A stretch of DNA of 64,000 bases from Argyresthia goedartella (Eukaryota > Arthropoda > Insecta > Lepidoptera > Argyresthiidae), in assembly GCA_949825045.1 (NCBI GenBank), contig OX463822.1, forward strand, positions 32,118,703-32,182,702, written 5' to 3'. The notes beneath the pieces were generated by a model. It was not told where the DNA came from, did no database searches, and was given only the letters and a program-made list of their open reading frames with translations. This document shows positions 22,966 through 35,900 of the stretch, in pieces; position 1 is the stretch's first letter; the number at the start of each line of letters is the position of its first letter. The position numbers and the translations under genes are program-made.

Positions 22966-23224
22966 TATATGTACTTGCTTTGCATATCGGCCCCAGACCC
23001 CACATTGGGGTAAAGGGACCTAGGTAAATAATTAAGTATGGGTACTTAGTGTCTACTACTACGGACTACCAAGTAATGCAGTAGCCAGAACCACAAACGC
23101 ATGGTACAGGGTATGCAACTTGGAGGTAAACAACTTTTTGCTATTTTGTTTTGGCGGCATATATGAAAATAATTTTGTGTATTTATACGGCTTTGTTATG
23201 GAGGGTTATGGAGGGTTTTACGAC

Positions 23225-23480
23225 TGAACCACGTGTCTGAATTATTAAAACCACAATCGAGACATTGAAATTACCGTTTCCGGTTCAATTAATTTCCAGA
23301 GACGGTGTCATTGATTGACCCCTAAGATCCCCGGATTTAATAGCTTGTGACTTTTTTTTGTGGGGCCATAGACTTATGACGCTATCTAAAGGGACGTGTC
23401 TATGAACAGTGCTAACAGGTCAATGAACCTTCAATAACGGAAACAAAATATCCGAGACACAGTCTTGGGGATAACGCACG
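23225..23480 (+). pseudogene. Tc1/mariner-type transposase fragment
   Basis: In the plus frame near 23321-23380 it reads SPDLIACDFFLWGH-like residues, the conserved segment downstream of the catalytic DDE core in this insect IS630/Tc1-mariner group. The flanks contain stops. Very decayed. Confidence 0.5.
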
Positions 23481-23517
23481 AAATGTAATGTAATGAAAAA
23501 CGCAATGAAAACTCTAC

Positions 23518-23660
23518 GAAATATAAAAATATGAGCTATTGTCGACCTCGAGCAGCATGGCAGATGTGAACCCTACATCTGCCATGCTGCTCGAGGTGGA
23601 CAATTGTCTGACATTATTTTATAAATATAAAAATAGCTCATATTTTTATATTTCATAGAA
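23518..23660. repeat. Foldback with 27-bp core arms
   Basis: CTCGAGCAGCATGGCAGATG (about 23548) pairs with CATCTGCCATGCTGCTCGAG (about 23577) around a 7-nt loop. Outer arms AAATATAAAAATATGAGCTA and TAGCTCATATTTTTATATTT extend it. Confidence 0.85.
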
Positions 23661-23828
23661 TATTTTAAAAATAAAGTTTATATACCTGTTATATGCCCAC
23701 CTTGTGCATTGGATTGGAATCTACAATCTAAGGAGATATCGCCGCATGCAATTCATTCCACTCTATCTAGGACTTTCATCACTTTGCTAAGATTGGTAGA
23801 AATAAAATAAAAACTAATGTACCTATAA

Positions 23829-24311
23829 TAGTAGTTTATGTGACTGCTAAATAATGGAGGGCATTAATACTCGAGAGTGGGTTTATGAAACGAGCCGAAG
23901 GCGAGTTTCATGATAATATCACTCGAGAGTTTTAATGCCTAATTATGTACATGTACATACACTAGTTTATCTACACACATATCATAAGCTCTCTTTGATG
24001 TGTTCAGGAACCGCATGTTTGACCGGCATTGTGGCTCTGCAGTTGGTTAGCTTTTCTGTAGCACCAACTTCGGGCGTTCGAAATTTGAATGTCAGTACCA
24101 ACTTCACAGACAAACTAGGGGCGGCATGCAGGCGGGCGTCGGCGTTCGAAATTTGAATGTCATAATGTGTAGAAAAATTACACATTATGGTCATAATGTG
24201 TAATTTTTCAGATAAGAAATGAGTTTTTACCAAGTAGTTTAACATAATGCTGATCGTTACGTGCGGTTTTTGTACGCACTAAAGAGGGTTTATGATACGT
24301 GTGTAGATAAA
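23829..24311 (+). repeat. Foldback repeat family A, copy e
   Basis: A full copy from TAGTAGTTTATGTGACTGCT to ATACGTGTGTAGATAAA. It carries GAAACGAGCCGAAGGCGAGT and the ACACATTATGGTCATAATGT hairpin, and an internal duplication of GCGTTCGAAATTTGAATGTC (about 24075 and 24142). Confidence 0.82.
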
Positions 24312-24435
24312 TAATATTATATAAAAATATAATTATTTTATGGGCATAAATAAAAAATAATAATTTGAAAATGGAACAGGGAAAATACGACAGTCTTTTG
24401 CTATTCACATTTGATTGTTGTTTGTTTGTCAGCTG

Positions 24436-25484
24436 CAGCATTACTATTCGTCAAAATGGCTTATCAAGCAATTTGATTTAATGCAAGCTTTTTTTTAAAT
24501 CGCCAAGATGTCAATTTAGCTTTGCGGTGGTACGGAGAGAGATATCGGGACCGACAAGTACCAAGTCGATTCGTCTTGAGGCGAATGGTACAAAATTTGA
24601 AAGAATTTGGTAGTTACAAAAGTCATCGTCCACAGCTGCTCGAGCGCGAAAATTCCGATTTTGATGTAAGTGTGTTGACATATTTTGAAGCATATCCAAA
24701 GGCTTCAAGCAGAGAAGCTGCCGAAGACATTGGAACCACCCATACTCAGGTACTTAAAGTCTTGAAAAAGTATAAGTGGAAATGTTATCGTGATGGTCGG
24801 TTGGTTCAAAATTACATCCTGGAGATCCTGAGAGACGACTACAATTTTGTCAAACCGTACTAACAGTGACCGTACAACCGTATTACTAATTTTTTGAGTG
24901 ACATTGTGTGTACAACTTTAGTAATAATGGCATGTACAACCGCCGCAATAACCATTATTGGTCTAGAGTAAATCCTGTTCGTGTTCATGAAACTAACAGT
25001 CAAGTAAGATTTTCTTTCAACGTTATAATGAGAAATATGGTTGTGTTAATCCACATTTATGAAGGGCATCTAAACTCGGTCAAACACCTTGAAATACTGG
25101 CCCTACGAGTTGAATGTTTTACCCGAGTATGAGCGAAACCGTGTAATATTACAGCAAGATGGTGCTCCAGCCCATAACAGCAGAATCACCGCAGCCTATC
25201 TTAATAAAAATTTCAGGACCTTGATCTGTACAAACGGCACAATCCGATGGCCTGCAAGATTACCAGACCTCACCCCTCTGGATTTATTTTTGTGGGGATA
25301 TGTAAAAAATTCTGTTAACCTAAAATTCTATGCAACTGTGAGCGATTTGAGGGTTGAGGTTTACAGTACAATTTTTCATATTCACCACAACACGCTATTA
25401 AAGGCTACTGAAAAAGAGTTCCTTAGAAGAATAAATGTATGTATTCAACGAGAGGGAGCCCATTTCGAACAACTAATTAGTTAG
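24436..25484 (+). pseudogene. IS630/Tc1-mariner-like transposase, frame-broken
   Basis: Three open pieces follow one another in different frames. 24522-24863 is N-terminal, helix-turn-helix-like (LRWYGERYRDRQVPSR, then a second DNA-binding region with SSREAAEDIG). 24908-25132 is the middle (NRRNNHYWSRVNPVRVHE). 25089-25484 is the C-terminal part of the DDE domain with RVILQQDGAPAH (second acidic residue), WPARLPDLTPLDLFLWGYVK and REGAHFEQLI. I recognise the layout from an insect transposase group whose members cut and paste DNA at TA targets. The first catalytic Asp region near 24860 is lost to a stop. It is a fossil. Confidence 0.82.
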
Positions 25485-25489
25485 CTTTT

Positions 25490-26117
25490 ACATGTTTTTA
25501 GGTTAATAATAAAATAGTTTTATGATTTCATATTTTTCTTTCATTTAATTTACTATGTTTGTTAGAGAGATGTGATCCTTATGATTGACCCTGTCGATTG
25601 ACGCCATAAAAGTACAGGAGGATGATATTTTTTCGAATTGTAACCGGTACGATTCCTGGTTGTGGCAAGCGTATTTTTCCAAATCTTTGAATGCAGTTTT
25701 GTTTCTTTTCAAAAATAAAGGAATGTTTTATTTGAGGGAAATTTGTTACCTCCATTATTTAGAGTACTTGCTCTCCAGGTGGTGTCACAAAATTCCAACC
25801 TGTATAGCGGGTCTGTAGCCATCTTAGCTCCCTTTTTCCTTTCCTTTGAAAATTGGAGAGATCTTGCTATTTTTTCATGTTTGCGTGTATGCGCGTGTAT
25901 TCTTTTATGCACCTATTGTAGACTTCGGAAATTAGTGGTGCAAAGGGAGCAACACCGATATGTAGGAGGTCCATCGATATATAGATGTCTTTAGTCGTCT
26001 TACGAGTTATTCGTACTGTGACGATTCCATGGACCTCGGGTGGTGTGAACGGCCTCAGTCTCAGCGAGCGGTCGGAGGGCGGACTGGCGAGTTCAGGGCG
26101 GCGCAGGCGGCACGCCA
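25490..26117. other. No host gene recognised
   Basis: Short overlapping ORFs on both strands (67-83 codons) without domains. Confidence 0.5.
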
Positions 26118-26197
26118 CCAGACAGCGCCGGGGATCGAAACCGGGACCTCTCGCATGGTAGGCAGAGCCACAATCGCTGCACCACAGAGGTCATCAA
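26118..26197 (-). mobile_element. SINE (type 1) head fragment, reverse
   Basis: Plus-strand text GGGATCGAAACCGGGACCTC, CTCGCATGGTAGGCAGAGCC and CACCACAGAGGTCATC is the reversed A-box/B-box head; the body is absent. Confidence 0.75.
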
Positions 26198-27676
26198 TTT
26201 GTTGTAGTAGCGGCAACAGGAACACATTCGGTGACAATTTCGACATAATTACGGTTCATAAGGTACAGCCCGCTGACCGTCAGGACAGGAGACAAACGGA
26301 CGGAATATAGATAGACGCATGGAAAAAAAAATGCTTGAGTGAAGTATTTTTATTGGTCGTAAAAAATCGTGACTCCCTAGATGGGTATAAATTATTTCCT
26401 TTGATTTATTAAAAAAAATCTTAGGTTTATTGTTTTGAATGAAGAAAATAGTCTCGGTTCGAGAATATTTTATTCCCATATCCAGTATATGTATCTCATT
26501 CTTTGGCAAAGACTGTTAATTTTCTTCCATCAAGTTAATCAGTTACTTGCTAAAATTTATATAACTCAAGTAATTATTATTCTTGGTATTCAAAAATCGT
26601 AATGTTTTGTTCTAAGAATTGATATGCTCGCATGAAAACTAAATATTGTACTATCGAACCATCTGAATCATGACCCACCATAAGCTTATTTTGCTAAACC
26701 CCTTAAATGCAAGTAGGTCGAAAATCGCTTGAAGGTTTATTTCCTTGGTAACGAACTTGTTATCATTTGATTAGTCACTGACATTTTGATAGATCTTACA
26801 AGTTTGAAAGTTTCAAACGAATTATCAGGCAAGTGGGTCATGATTCAGTTGGTTCGATTGTACATTAAAAATTTATGTATTATTGTGAGAATTGGAATTC
26901 TCATGTTACTTCGGAGACCATGATTTACTTCAGAGAAGATCAGATATCGAATTTAAAAGAAAATAATAATTTTTGTATGGAAATTTTAATTCTTTCATTT
27001 CTTACTTGCGTTAAGAGTACGGTATTCTACTGTGAATACAGTTGAGGCTTCAATGCAAGAACTTGAATTCTCATACTTAACCAATTATTTACTTCGGTGA
27101 AGCCCAGAAATTCTTAGTAGAAGAAAATATTTGTTTTCACGTGAGAGTTATAAATTCCCGTTTATATTCTTCACGGCGGCGGCGGCGGCGGCGGTGCATC
27201 GCGTCGCGTTCGCGCCTCGATCCCGTTTGTTGTCGATTTTTGTCTCGCCACAAAGGGTGCGCAAGGCGGCGCGAGATACCACGAAAGCGACAAGGTTACA
27301 CAGTCGCGGGCCGCTCAGTTGCTCACACAGAGTACCTTTCCTAATCCTGGGCATGTACGCCATGCAACGATCTCAATTTGATGAGCCTCCCTCCATCCAT
27401 TGCCTACACGAAATCCATTACATTCATTTTAGTGATTTCAGTCGATACAATCAATCATTCATCTATCCATTCTAAGCCTCCCATGCATCATGGGCAGGTA
27501 ATTAAATTATCTACATTTTCTGAACCAAGACCGGAAACATAAGCAGGCATACACGCACTGATGTACCCGGCGGATCTGCCCGCCAGTCGTGTCCGCGTGC
27601 AACACTGTACATGAATGGCATGAAAAGGGCACCGATATGCCTGCCTGGCGCGATGGCGGGCAGATCTGTCAGGTAC
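26198..27676. other. No host gene recognised
   Basis: Includes a GCG/CGG run at 27174-27196 that creates ORFs with Ala/Arg runs on several frames (27131-27475). I regard these as chance. Confidence 0.5.
27174..27196 (+). repeat. (GCG)n microsatellite
   Basis: Seven to eight GGC units read directly. Confidence 0.9.
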
Positions 27677-27682
27677 ATCCGT

Positions 27683-28544
27683 GCCTTTATTCCCACTAGT
27701 TCAATTGAACAGTTCAGTTGACTGAACTAATATTTTCACGAATTAATAAATCACTCATATTTTTGTTTGTACTAGGAGAGCAGGAAGTTGTAAGAAGTTA
27801 CACGGAGATATTTTAAGTTTATGCAGAGGTTCTTGCTTGTTACAGCAAAACATCTCAAAATCGCAAAAAGGTACAAAGGAACATATCTCCTTAGGAGGCT
27901 TTTAACCCACAATAAGACGCGAGCGTGCAGAATTTTTCATTGGTTTTAGAATTTATTAGCAAGCCAATTTTGAAAATGTGGTTGGTAAATAGTTTCCCGT
28001 GCCTAATTAAGGTTTAATACATAAACCTTTGAACTTAGTAACTGAGTAGGTATGCCATATTTGTCCCTCTCTTACACATCACGAATGCCCTTGAGTAAGA
28101 AAATGTAAAGCTAAAATCAGCAAAGTGGGATCCATCATAATGTTTTATTTCGGCACCTCGCAATTAAATCCAAAAGTACTAGGAGCACATATGTTCTCAG
28201 GAAGTAAATAATCGTGACAGCCAGTGATGGGGTGCGTATCGATAAACAACATGATATTACTTATAGGTACCAGGACCGCAGAAAGATGTCGGAAGTTCTA
28301 CTATCTATTAATACCTCCTAGCAATTTATTTTATCTTAGTAGGTCCATAATCTTAATTTTATATAAATAAAAGTAAAATTAAGTAAAACATCTTAGGAAT
28401 ATTATTCGTAACTCAACAGAACAGACGAGCAACTGCACTAATGGGGAAAAAAGTCCCACTAGTACCAGTCAATTGAACTAGTGGGAAAAAATCCCAGTAG
28501 TTCATTCAACTGAACTGTCCAATTGAACTAGTGGGAATAAAGGC
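27683..28544. mobile_element. 862-bp DNA element with 45-bp terminal inverted repeats
   Basis: The left end starts GCCTTTATTCCCACTAGTTC and the right end is its reverse complement with two mismatches over 45 bp. The direct repeat ATCCGT flanks it at 27677-27682 and 28545-28550. There is no ORF of note inside, so it is non-autonomous. The 6-bp duplication does not fit Tc1/mariner (TA), hAT (8) or piggyBac (TTAA). Confidence 0.8.
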
Positions 28545-28565
28545 ATCCGTGCATGTATGCCTGTC

Positions 28566-28828
28566 ACGGATCAGCAGCTTTATGGCGTAAGTCGTCTGAG
28601 CTATGAACTTCATATAGACTTTTACGTTTGACACCTTGCACCAGCTTCATCTGTCAAATTGGTATCACGCAAGTAGCATCATAATGGAGGCCAAACCCAA
28701 GCTCATGGAATGAAGCCTAGAAGCCTTCGGTGATACCCCGCAATCGATGAAATTGTATGAGCATGAGATGAACCATAGACACACGCTATGAACTTCAAAG
28801 AGTTACGCCATAAGGCTGCAGATCCTAG
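28566..28828. repeat. Foldback with 23-bp arms
   Basis: GGATCAGCAGCTTTATGGCG (28568) pairs with CGCCATAAGGCTGCAGATCC (ends about 28826). It belongs to the sequence interrupted by the 862-bp element. Confidence 0.6.
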
Positions 28829-28829
28829 A

Positions 28830-29169
28830 CATCCGACGGGTACCTGCCGGGTACATCCCTGCGGGTATGCCTGTCTATTATCTCCCATGCACCATCTGAT
28901 TAAAAAAACTTAAAATAATGAAAAGTAGTATAGCCCCAGCTTCTAATATCATTTCGTACTACGTACTAACATTTTTAGGCTGTTTTGTTTTCTTTCATTA
29001 GAAAATGCCAAAGCGGCCAGTATTGCCGTCCATTCTAGTCCAGAGGGAGCGCGAACCTAATACTTATACATTTTCCTAAAGTGCACTCTGCGCCGCGATT
29101 TGCGCGGATTTCGCGCCGCGCGTGCGGTAATGTGGAGGGGCCTGATAAGTGTGTACATAAAAGTTAATG
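28830..29169. other. No feature recognised
   Basis: Unassigned upstream sequence, GC-rich near 29090-29130 (GCGCCGCGATTTGCGCGGAT). Confidence 0.45.
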
Positions 29170-29300
29170 ATATTAATGATAGGTGCCGGGTTCGAATCCC
29201 GGCTATCGACAAAGCAAAAAAAAACAGTTCTTGGATGTTTGTGACGTCGCTGTTTCTGGTCCCCTCGCGATACAGTGTATCCTAGTGTGGGTGTATATCA
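29170..29300 (+). mobile_element. SINE (type 1), 5'-truncated
   Basis: Contains GGGTTCGAATCCCGGCTATC (B-box), an A-run, TTCTTGGATGTTTGTGACGT and TCGCTGTTTCTGGTCCCCTC. The A-box half is missing. Confidence 0.78.
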
Positions 29301-29679
29301 TTCATTCTTTGGATCATAAATACTTAAATGATAATGTAAGGGCATATCTCTAGAGGAGGTAGTCCTCAAATCACGTGTAGTTATATTTTTATGTAGCAAC
29401 TGGGTTCAGTGCTGTATTTTGATGCATGCGATTCCTAATCACGATGGAATGCAAGTAACCCAACGTTGACGCAACGCTGGTGAACGTCAATGTCATATTC
29501 CTATTCCTATCGCAACAAGTGATCGCGAGCAAAACTCAAAATGCAGCCATCCATTCATCCGATTGCTTTGAACCACTTTGAACCTTCGTATGTTAATAAA
29601 AACTTCGATAAATTGATAAGAAAACACCGAGTGACGTGCAAAGATCACACGCTGCAAGCAAACTACTCACTCTTATCAA

Positions 29680-29684
29680 TCAGT
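29680..29684 (+). promoter_or_regulatory. Possible arthropod initiator (TCAGT)
   Basis: TCAGT lies 47 nt before the chosen ATG of the EPHX4-like gene. No TATA box or clear DPE is seen. A 5' UTR exon further upstream cannot be excluded. Confidence 0.2.
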
Positions 29685-29730
29685 CGTGCGTGGCTGGCCC
29701 GACAACGGTAGGCGCCCGTCCGCTAATAAA

Positions 29731-29970
29731 ATGTTAAATCTAAAAACACAGTTTATGGGTGCAAAGTCAAAGAAAGTGTTAAAAGTGGTGTCCGGTTGGG
29801 ACGCAGTGGAGTTGATATTGCAGTGTCTGTTTTACGGACTGTATCAACTGCTAAAGATAGCCTTCAGTAGACTTTGGAAAGGTCATAGAAGAAGACCGTC
29901 GAAGAATGTTCCCCCGGTGGAGCTGACGGTCGATTCGTCTATAGGAACACACTGCTATATCAAAATAATG
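29731..29970 (+). CDS. EPHX4-like: EPHX4-like exon 1
   Basis: 80 codons, phase 0, donor ATG|GTGAGT. Encodes the anchor and an Arg/Lys-rich stretch (KGHRRRPSKN). The start is ATG 29731; ATG 29755 is a possible alternative. The frame is open upstream, but only from GTG codons. Confidence 0.85.
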
Positions 29971-32900
29971 GTGAGTCATCAAGATAATGTCATAAATAAA
30001 TGGGTTACCCAACTATTTATAAATTGTTTTTTTTTTCTAAAACAAAATGTTGCCCATTAATATCCCCACAGAGGGGTACAAGCCTTTGTCAGGATACTAG
30101 TAAGATTGAGCCATACTCCACCACTCTGGCTTAGTAGAGATTGGTGGAGACTATCTTAAACAAAAGAAACTTTAAATACCTACCTACAAACTTTAGTGGC
30201 CTTCCTTACTAATAAAAGAAGTTATTCACCATGTAACTTATACAGTGGTTTGTCTTGCTTTGATATTTGACATTGCTCGAGGTATGACTACCGCCCCCTT
30301 ATCGACACTGACCAAAAGGACAAACCACTGAATATGTTAAACAGTGAATAACTTTTTTATTAGTAAGGCCCTAGGGCTTTACACCCTAATGCCAGTTGCT
30401 ATGCATATCCTGGTTCATTAATGTTATGTTAAGCATGATAATAAAGTTTGTAAAAAAACATCACAAAAACATTTGGTAGGTATCTGGCTACAATTTTCTT
30501 GGCGCCTGAGTGCCGCCTGGAGGGGGAAGCGGCACATGGGAACAAGAGGGATGCATACATGGGTGAAAAAAAGATGGCGGCCTGGCTCAGGCGCCAAGAA
30601 TCCTTGCAATATCTGTAGGTACCTACCAAGGTATGTTCAGAAACACATAGTTACAATGATACCTACACATGTTAGCAAATTAATTACTTATGGGTAAGTA
30701 CCTCACCTCCCTGATATCAACCCAAGGAAAGATTGCTCCCTTTTTATTTACCAGCATAGCTACTGATAAGATTCATATAAGAAAAATAAAATATCTTATT
30801 TTGCACTACTATTGCAGTTTTGTTAAAGATAACTAGGTCTTTGACTTTATGACTTTCACTTAAACACAAGATTATCAATCAATTTACAAAAATACGTTAA
30901 AGAATAATCAAAAGTTATACATTTCTTATCTTGTTTACCTTCTCTGAGAATTATATTTAATTATTTTTTCATAGAAGTCTGTCAAAATTATTTAACTCAG
31001 ATGCATATCAAGCTCCTTTATATTATGTTATTTTGTATGTTTTTATATTTGTTTGTACTAGAATAAATTAATGACTAACTAGATAAATGTGGATACATTT
31101 TGTATACTACTTATTTAACATACATGTATTTCCATAAGTGAAATAAAGTTTTTGGCGAAAACAAGGTATGGATAAAATCAAGGAAGAAGACTTTGCAAAC
31201 TTCAAACTCAGCGACATACTAGAATTCACTTAAAGTACAAGGAGATTTGGGGAGGGAAGTCGGCTGAATCAACAGTAACCGTTGCTCAAACACTGGTAAT
31301 TGGCTGAAAGTCACAGTAGAGGACCTATCACCCACCTGTATTCAGGGGGCGTCCCTCTTCATCATCTATCTATCACCTATTTTTACACATTGCAGCCTAC
31401 TGCTTAAGTAGCTCCTAAAAAGCTCAAGCTGTATGCCTCTGATACCTATTTTTTCTAGTTTTGTTATAAGGAGCCCAACGGAGACCGTGTCAAATGCCTT
31501 GGCCAGATCAAGAAAGATACCCAGACACCTCCTTTTATCATCAAGGTTTTCAGCAACATAGCTTGTGAGCTCATGGACTGCATCAGATGTGGATCTATCT
31601 ATCTATTTCCATAAGGGATAAATACTTACTACTATGATACCATGTTAAATCTCATTTATATCTTCCAGGGTGTCAAATATCACTACGTTGAAGCAGGCCC
31701 GAAGAACGGAGACATTATCCTTGTCCTCGGAGATGCTCCAGACCCTGGCCACATCCACACACCGGGCTGGTCTCAAGTGGTCGGACGACTCACTGACTCC
31801 GGACACAGGGTCATTACCCTGGACCTGCGAGGGTCGGGCGGCAGGTCAGTATGTTTGTAGGAGAAGAGGCTGTGCTGAATATGTCCTTCATCTGCATATT
31901 TCTTAAAATAGCAGAAAGCGCTTTGTAAGGGTGAGCGAAAGTTGATTTCTCATGAGAACTTGTCTATGAACTACAATTATTGTACTGTAGCGCCTGTGAA
32001 ATTCCACAAGGCAAAAACACCGATACTGTGTTTGCACAGACGCAGTGTAATAGTTGCAGTCCATTGGATAAAAAAAAAATATATTAATTAAATATTAATT
32101 AATTTAAATATGAATTAATTTAATTTTTTGAGTTTATTTAGACAATAAAATTTCAATGAAACTAAACTAGAAACTAAACATGAACTCGCTTAAATCACTA
32201 TGTCAAAGCTCAAACCTATAGCTATAAAAGTTCCTTCATAAAGTGCCAACAAGGTGGTGGTGTTGTGGCATAATGATAGGTCCGCTTCGCTTGCCCTTAG
32301 GACATTTACAACATAACTTTATAGATTACTTGACAGTGTTGTATTTAAATTGTATTTAAACTGTATTTACCGGCTGTCAAAAAGTGTGGTACAAGTCGGC
32401 CTTAAGGCCCGTTTTACAGTTTGTTGATAAAGCCTATCACAGTCTATAAGGTTCACCTATAAGAAGATCTTTCTCTCTCATCCATAATAAGAATTCATTC
32501 ATATATTATGGTGACATAAGCAGGGTGTTTGGTGCATCGTTTTTCAAATAAAAATGTCGGATAGAAGGGGTCATTTGCTATCTACTAGGTCTACAAAAAA
32601 AAGTTCTGGCCCAATGGATTTTTTATTCTATTATTTTTTTTTGAAAAATCCTCAAGAATTACTACTTTAAACTTGAATAAATAAAAAAGCTATTAGTAAT
32701 ACCTGCAATTATTTACTGTTATTGGTTATGTAATGTTTTACGGTTCTTTTTTAGTCAAAATACTGGAAATTAACATCTAGTTATTTTTTTTATTGATTCA
32801 GAAATGTTTATTCAAGATGTGAAATTCTGTAACTAATCATCTTTGACTTGCAATAAAAAAATGAAAACGAGGCTTTTTTTCTTGAAAGTTTATAAAAAAG

Positions 32901-35900
32901 ATCGCTGGTCTATCTTCTTTCTAATAATGTACATTAATTCCATAAAAACCTAAGTTAATTAATTTGCCAACTTTGTATCGGGCGAGCGATACGCATACAG
33001 CTGATAGTCGACAGGTATGTAATAAGAAACATGATTTTGTAGGTAGAAAGAAATTTTCAATTGTTCTTAGAATCACAAAAACACATTATTTATAAAAATA
33101 AATTAAGAATAAAAAATATAAAAAAGCTTTTATTTCAAAGCTTTTATTTCCCCTGGCCACCTTCCGGCTTCAACATCAGATCAGCTCCCTGTCATTAAAA
33201 ATATTCTAGGACCAAAGTACTTGTCAAGACGAATCGAATGATCCCAAACTTGATGGGGTTGCGTCGTTTTTTTTACAGAGTTCCCCTCGCCACTTTTCGC
33301 CTCCATCATCAGATCAGCTCCAAGTCAGAAATATATTGCAATGTCATCCAACTTACATACGCATGCAAAATTTTAGCTTAATCGGATAACGGGAAGTGGG
33401 TCAAATTCGAGCCGACAGTTTTGACGTTAACACACAGACATACATTGCAATTTATTTATTACACATACAAGTTAAAAAGCTTTTTAAAATAATACAAATC
33501 TTGCTCGAATTGTCAACCTTAATTGCGTATGCACGCGTAACATCGATTCCTTATTTCTACAGTGGTAGTTCGTAAGCGAATTTCCTCTTTAATTACGGCG
33601 AATGCTGATTGTTTCCGTTGGGATAAATCTTCTCTAGATTCGACTTCCGTAGCGTAGACTAATTTTTTCACCCGTCCCCAGATGTAGAAATCCAAAGGGT
33701 TAGGTCTGGAGAACGTGGAGGCAATGGAATAGATCCATCCCTCCCTATCCACGTCATCTAAATTCGGTCAAATACCTTGAAATACTGGACCTCTTACGAA
33801 ATGAGTTGCCTGCGAGATCACCAGACCTCACGCCTCTTGGTTTTTTTTTTTTTGGGGATATTTAAAAATTTACCTAGTCCTTGCAAAAGCAACTGTGAAC
33901 GACTTAAGAACTGAGTTCACAGTACAATTTTGCATATTCACCACAACACCCTATTAAAAGGACTGAAAAAGAGTTCCTTAAAAGAATAAATTTATGTATT
34001 CAACAACCATTTCGAATAACTAATTAGTTAGCTTTTACATGTTATTACGCGTTCATTTAAAATTAGTTTATAGTAGTTTATGTGACTGCTACATAATGGA
34101 GGGCATTAATACTCGATAATAATATCACTCCAGAGTTTTAATGCCTAATTATGTACAGTTACATACACTAGTTTATCTACACACATATCATAAGCTCTCT
34201 TTGATGTGTTCAGGAACCGCAATTGTTTGACCGGCATTGTGGCTCTGTAGTTGTTTAGCTTGTTCTGTAGTACCAACGTCACGCAGACGGGCGTCGTCGT
34301 TCGAAATTTGAATGTCATAATATGTAGAAAAATTACACATTATGGTCATAATGTGTAATTTTTCAGATAAGAAATGAGTTGAGAGGCCACCTCATCGGAT
34401 ATCGTCAAAAAATCGAAAAAATTGTATGGGAGAATGCCAGACTGAAGAAATAATTGTTATCTGCATTAACTGGCGCATCCGAAACTACTATTTTGAGGAT
34501 ATTGCATGGCCATTTTGGCATGACAAAAGTCAGTGCAAGATGAGTATCAAGAATGCTCACGCCCCATTAAAGACAACAGCGAGTCGACGCGTCAAAGCAC
34601 ATTTTGGAGCTGTGTGGCGATGAACCCTCTGAAGTTTTGGATCGAATTGTTACTGGGGACGAAACTTGGGTTCACCATTAAGAATCTGAGTCAAAACAGG
34701 AGTCCATGAAGTGGTATAAAAAGGGTACACCCCCTAAGAAGTTTAAGGTGTCAGAATCGGTCGGAAAGATGGGCTACAGTTTTCTGGCATATTGGAGGAA
34801 TCTTGTTGATCAACAACAAAGAAAAACGTGTCAACATAACATGAGAATACTACGCTTCCCTACTGCAATAAATAAAGGAGGCTAAAAGAAAAAAGGCAAG
34901 GAAAATGGTCTCGAGGTGTGCTCCTTTTGCATGACAACGCGCCCGCTCACAAGTGCCGTGCTCCGATGGCTGCCTTAAGTAACTGAGGATTCGATACTCT
35001 CATTCATCCACACTACAGGCCAGATCTGCCCCCCCCCCCCCCAATTATTATTTGTTTCCAAAAATTAAAAAACACCTTAGGGGAAGAAAATTTACCCATG
35101 ATGAAGAGTTCAAGGAAGTAATTTTAAGCTATTTTGAAGCCAAGAATAAGTTTTTGTTTTTTATGATGCTACATCAAAGGGCAAACGGCAAAATAAATAA
35201 CGGTGAAAAAGCGTAGTAATAAAATATGTTCCTATTGATGGGATGTTTCGGTATTGGACATTGCGGTCAAATAAATCTATGAAACATTATTACAAAATGG
35301 CTTGACAATATCAGAATGGTATTTTTACAGCAGTTGTATATCATACAACTCAATTTTGTGTAAAAAAGACAGCATTTGATGATGACTTGAACAAATTTGC
35401 CTTACTTTCGACGTTCCTATAAAGTTCATAGGCAGTTCACAAAGTATCTAGTTTGACTAGCAAGCAAATACCGTATTACTTTCAATAACGAACTTTAAAC
35501 TTTTCAGTGAGGCCGGCAGCCGAGCTGACCTGACCCCTCCGAGGGTAGTGGAAGAGCTCCACATGATGCTGCAAGCCCTGGGCGTCTCGGAGCACAGGCC
35601 CGCGGTTGTCATCGGCCACGGAATCGGGGGAATGCTGGCTTGGTGGGTTTTCAGATATCCTACTTCCCACTAATATTATCTATCTACTAGCAGAAAGCGC
35701 AGCTTTGTAAGACCGCGCGAAGAGTGACGTCCTTTGAGAACTTGTCTATCAACTGCGCCTGCGAAACTTTTTACAGAAATCGGTGTTTTTTCCCTAAGGG
35801 TTTTAGGCACCACATTACCGCCGCAGTCCATACTTATTCATATTTTGAGCTTAAGAAAATAAGATATCAATGATATGCGGCACAACTAAACATGAAATAA

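Noticed and set aside
27131..27475. Ala/Arg-rich ORFs on three frames
   Set aside because: Produced by the GCG microsatellite; no domain, splice context or conserved start.
29686..29730. Upstream extension of EPHX4-like exon 1
   Set aside because: The frame is open but begins with GTG, not ATG; the first ATG is at 29731.
30424..30697. ORFs in EPHX4-like intron 1
   Set aside because: They come from a palindrome (GGCGCC arms) and lack domains.
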